NCBI RefSeq assembly: GCF_030705605.1
Contig: NZ_JAPCKK010000011.1
Span: forward strand, 1 to 64,000
Direction: 5' to 3'
DNA from: Paenibacillus zeirhizosphaerae
GTDB taxonomy: Bacteria; Bacillota; Bacilli; Paenibacillales; Paenibacillaceae
Length of the DNA: 64,000 nt
In this document: one piece after another, positions 63,264 to 64,000 of the stretch
Layout of the letters: each line of letters starts with the position of its first letter
Position numbering within the stretch: the first letter of the stretch is position 1
Notes under the pieces: generated by a model
What the model saw: only the letters and a program-made list of their open reading frames with translations
Told to the model about the DNA's origin: nothing
Databases searched by the model: none
Translations under genes and position numbers: made by a program

Positions 63264-63728
63264 TTATGAAATCTCTTCCGCAAGTTTCTTCAATTCATTG
63301 GCCCGATCTATAATAAATCTCTGCATATATTTTTCAAGGAACAATCGATCAACTACTTTTCCAATAACTCCAAAAGGCGATCTATATTCAAATGTATCCT
63401 TCATAATAGTTCCTTGGCCATGCTCCAGAAATGCATGTGTGTGAGTGAAGGAACGAAAGGCTCCCTTGACCATCACATCCGTAAGCTTGTGGGGGATTTC
63501 CATTTCTACTACCTTAGCCGTTAACCTTTGTTTAATCCCAAAATGAATGGCTTCCCAGGTAACGGTGTCCCCTTCTTTGAGCAACCCCTTTGTCACCCCG
63601 CCAACTGCCTTTTCTTTCGTTTTTGACGTTGTTTTTGTGTGTATTTCTACATCTCTTACAAGGTCAAAACAGACATTTATCGGAGCTTCTATATAAGTAT
63701 CATGTCTGATTAGTGGCACCATGCTCAC
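63264..63728 (-). CDS. SRPBCC (START-like) ligand-binding protein
   Basis: 154 residues with the helix-grip pattern of polyketide cyclase/SRPBCC proteins: an N-terminal strand IRHDTYIEAPINVCFDLVRDVEIH, alternating strands, and a long C-terminal helix LEKYMQRFIIDRANELKKLAEEI. No catalytic residues can be assigned. The start could be GTG 63728 or the ATG two codons on (63722); AGGAGAGGGT serves either. It is divergent from a MocR-type regulator, which may control it. Confidence 0.8.
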   Translation of the reverse strand: MSMVPLIRHDTYIEAPINVCFDLVRDVEIHTKTTSKTKEKAVGGVTKGLLKEGDTVTWEAIHFGIKQRLTAKVVEMEIPHKLTDVMVKGAFRSFTHTHAFLEHGQGTIMKDTFEYRSPFGVIGKVVDRLFLEKYMQRFIIDRANELKKLAEEIS

Positions 63729-63894
63729 ACCCTCTCCTAAAAAGCATAAACTGGCTGTTAGGATACATTATTTTCTGTTCTGGATAATATGAAAAGGCTC
63801 CATTCGCATTCTTGCTCAGGAGGGAGTAATATTGAATCTGGTCAACCGTTATGACTAACTGGTCAGAATGCTCTCGGTGAAAGGAAGTCTCGTC

Positions 63895-64000
63895 ATGCTG
63901 ATTCCCGACTGGAGGCCAGATACCTCTTCCCCGCTTCCGGTATACAAACAGATCGAACACTATATTCGCTTGAAAATCCTTCATGGCGAATGGCCGTCCG
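63895..64000 (+). CDS. MocR/GntR family transcriptional regulator, N-terminal fragment
   Basis: Cut by the window edge. The first 35 residues read MLIPDWRPDTSSPLPVYKQI then EHYIRLKILHGEWPS, the opening of the GntR winged-helix domain of MocR-type regulators (PLP aminotransferase fused). ATG 63895 has AAAGGAAG 7 bases upstream; a GTG six codons earlier is in frame but less likely. The C-terminal part lies outside the window. Confidence 0.8.
   Translation, partial: MLIPDWRPDTSSPLPVYKQIEHYIRLKILHGEWPS

Noticed and set aside
63700..63984. 94-residue minus-strand frame at the window end
   Set aside because: Overlaps and opposes the MocR N-terminus and the SRPBCC start; it has no ribosome site or family features.

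Overview
The window reads as a chromosomal segment of a spore-forming, flagellated, monoderm Firmicute, most likely Paenibacillus or a close relative. Endospore genes (an alpha/beta SASP, spoIIID, spoIIQ, spoIID, spoIIR) sit beside SLH- and stalk-domain surface proteins. The gene order prfA-prmC-rodA-spoIIR-ywlC-mntP-ywlE-ywlG-glyA-upp-mnaA-atp operon-DUF1146-murA-spoIID-spoIIQ-spoIIID-mbl-flhO-flhP-fabZ follows the conserved Bacillales backbone. Nearly all genes lie on the minus strand. I saw no rRNA, tRNA, insertion sequence, prophage or CRISPR array.

Region 1-16 kb (cell surface and export): metK, a SASP gene, an unknown exported protein, a stalk-domain protein carrying TolC-like helical repeats, a large secreted stalk-domain protein with two well-formed start sites, a lipoprotein membrane-fusion protein with an RND pump, and a 1313-residue SLH protein. 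Region 16-24 kb (wall polymer): TagO, TagA, CsaB, a DUF5693 membrane protein, phosphoglucomutase and FabZ. Together with MnaA at 40 kb they cover UDP-ManNAc supply, lipid-linked disaccharide formation and ketal pyruvylation, which is the modification SLH domains bind.

Region 24-32 kb (shape and sporulation): a small EpuA-like membrane protein, FlhP, FlhO, Mbl, SpoIIID, SpoIIQ, SpoIID, MurA and a DUF1146 protein. SpoIIQ, SpoIIR and SpoIIID have readable forespore or mother-cell type promoters. Region 32-40 kb is a complete F1Fo ATP synthase operon (atpZ, I, B, E, F, H, A, G, D, C) with a repeat-rich atpA-atpG intergenic region.

Region 40-54 kb: mnaA, upp, an ABC sugar importer lacking its ATPase gene, glyA and ywlG behind a clear ZTP riboswitch, a YwlE-type protein-arginine phosphatase, mntP, the Sua5/YwlC threonylcarbamoyl-AMP synthase, spoIIR, a RodA/FtsW protein, prmC and prfA. 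Region 54-64 kb is more accessory: a FAD monooxygenase with a divergent TetR regulator and paired operators, ychF, an acetyltransferase, type 2 IPP isomerase, a TetR-controlled paired SMR efflux system, a PfkB-family sugar-phosphate kinase, a LysE-family exporter, an SRPBCC protein and the start of a MocR-type regulator cut by the window edge.

The most unusual item is the apparent tripartite RND / adaptor / TolC-like set in an organism with no outer membrane. The TolC-like part is fused to the same stalk domain found on the neighbouring secreted surface protein.
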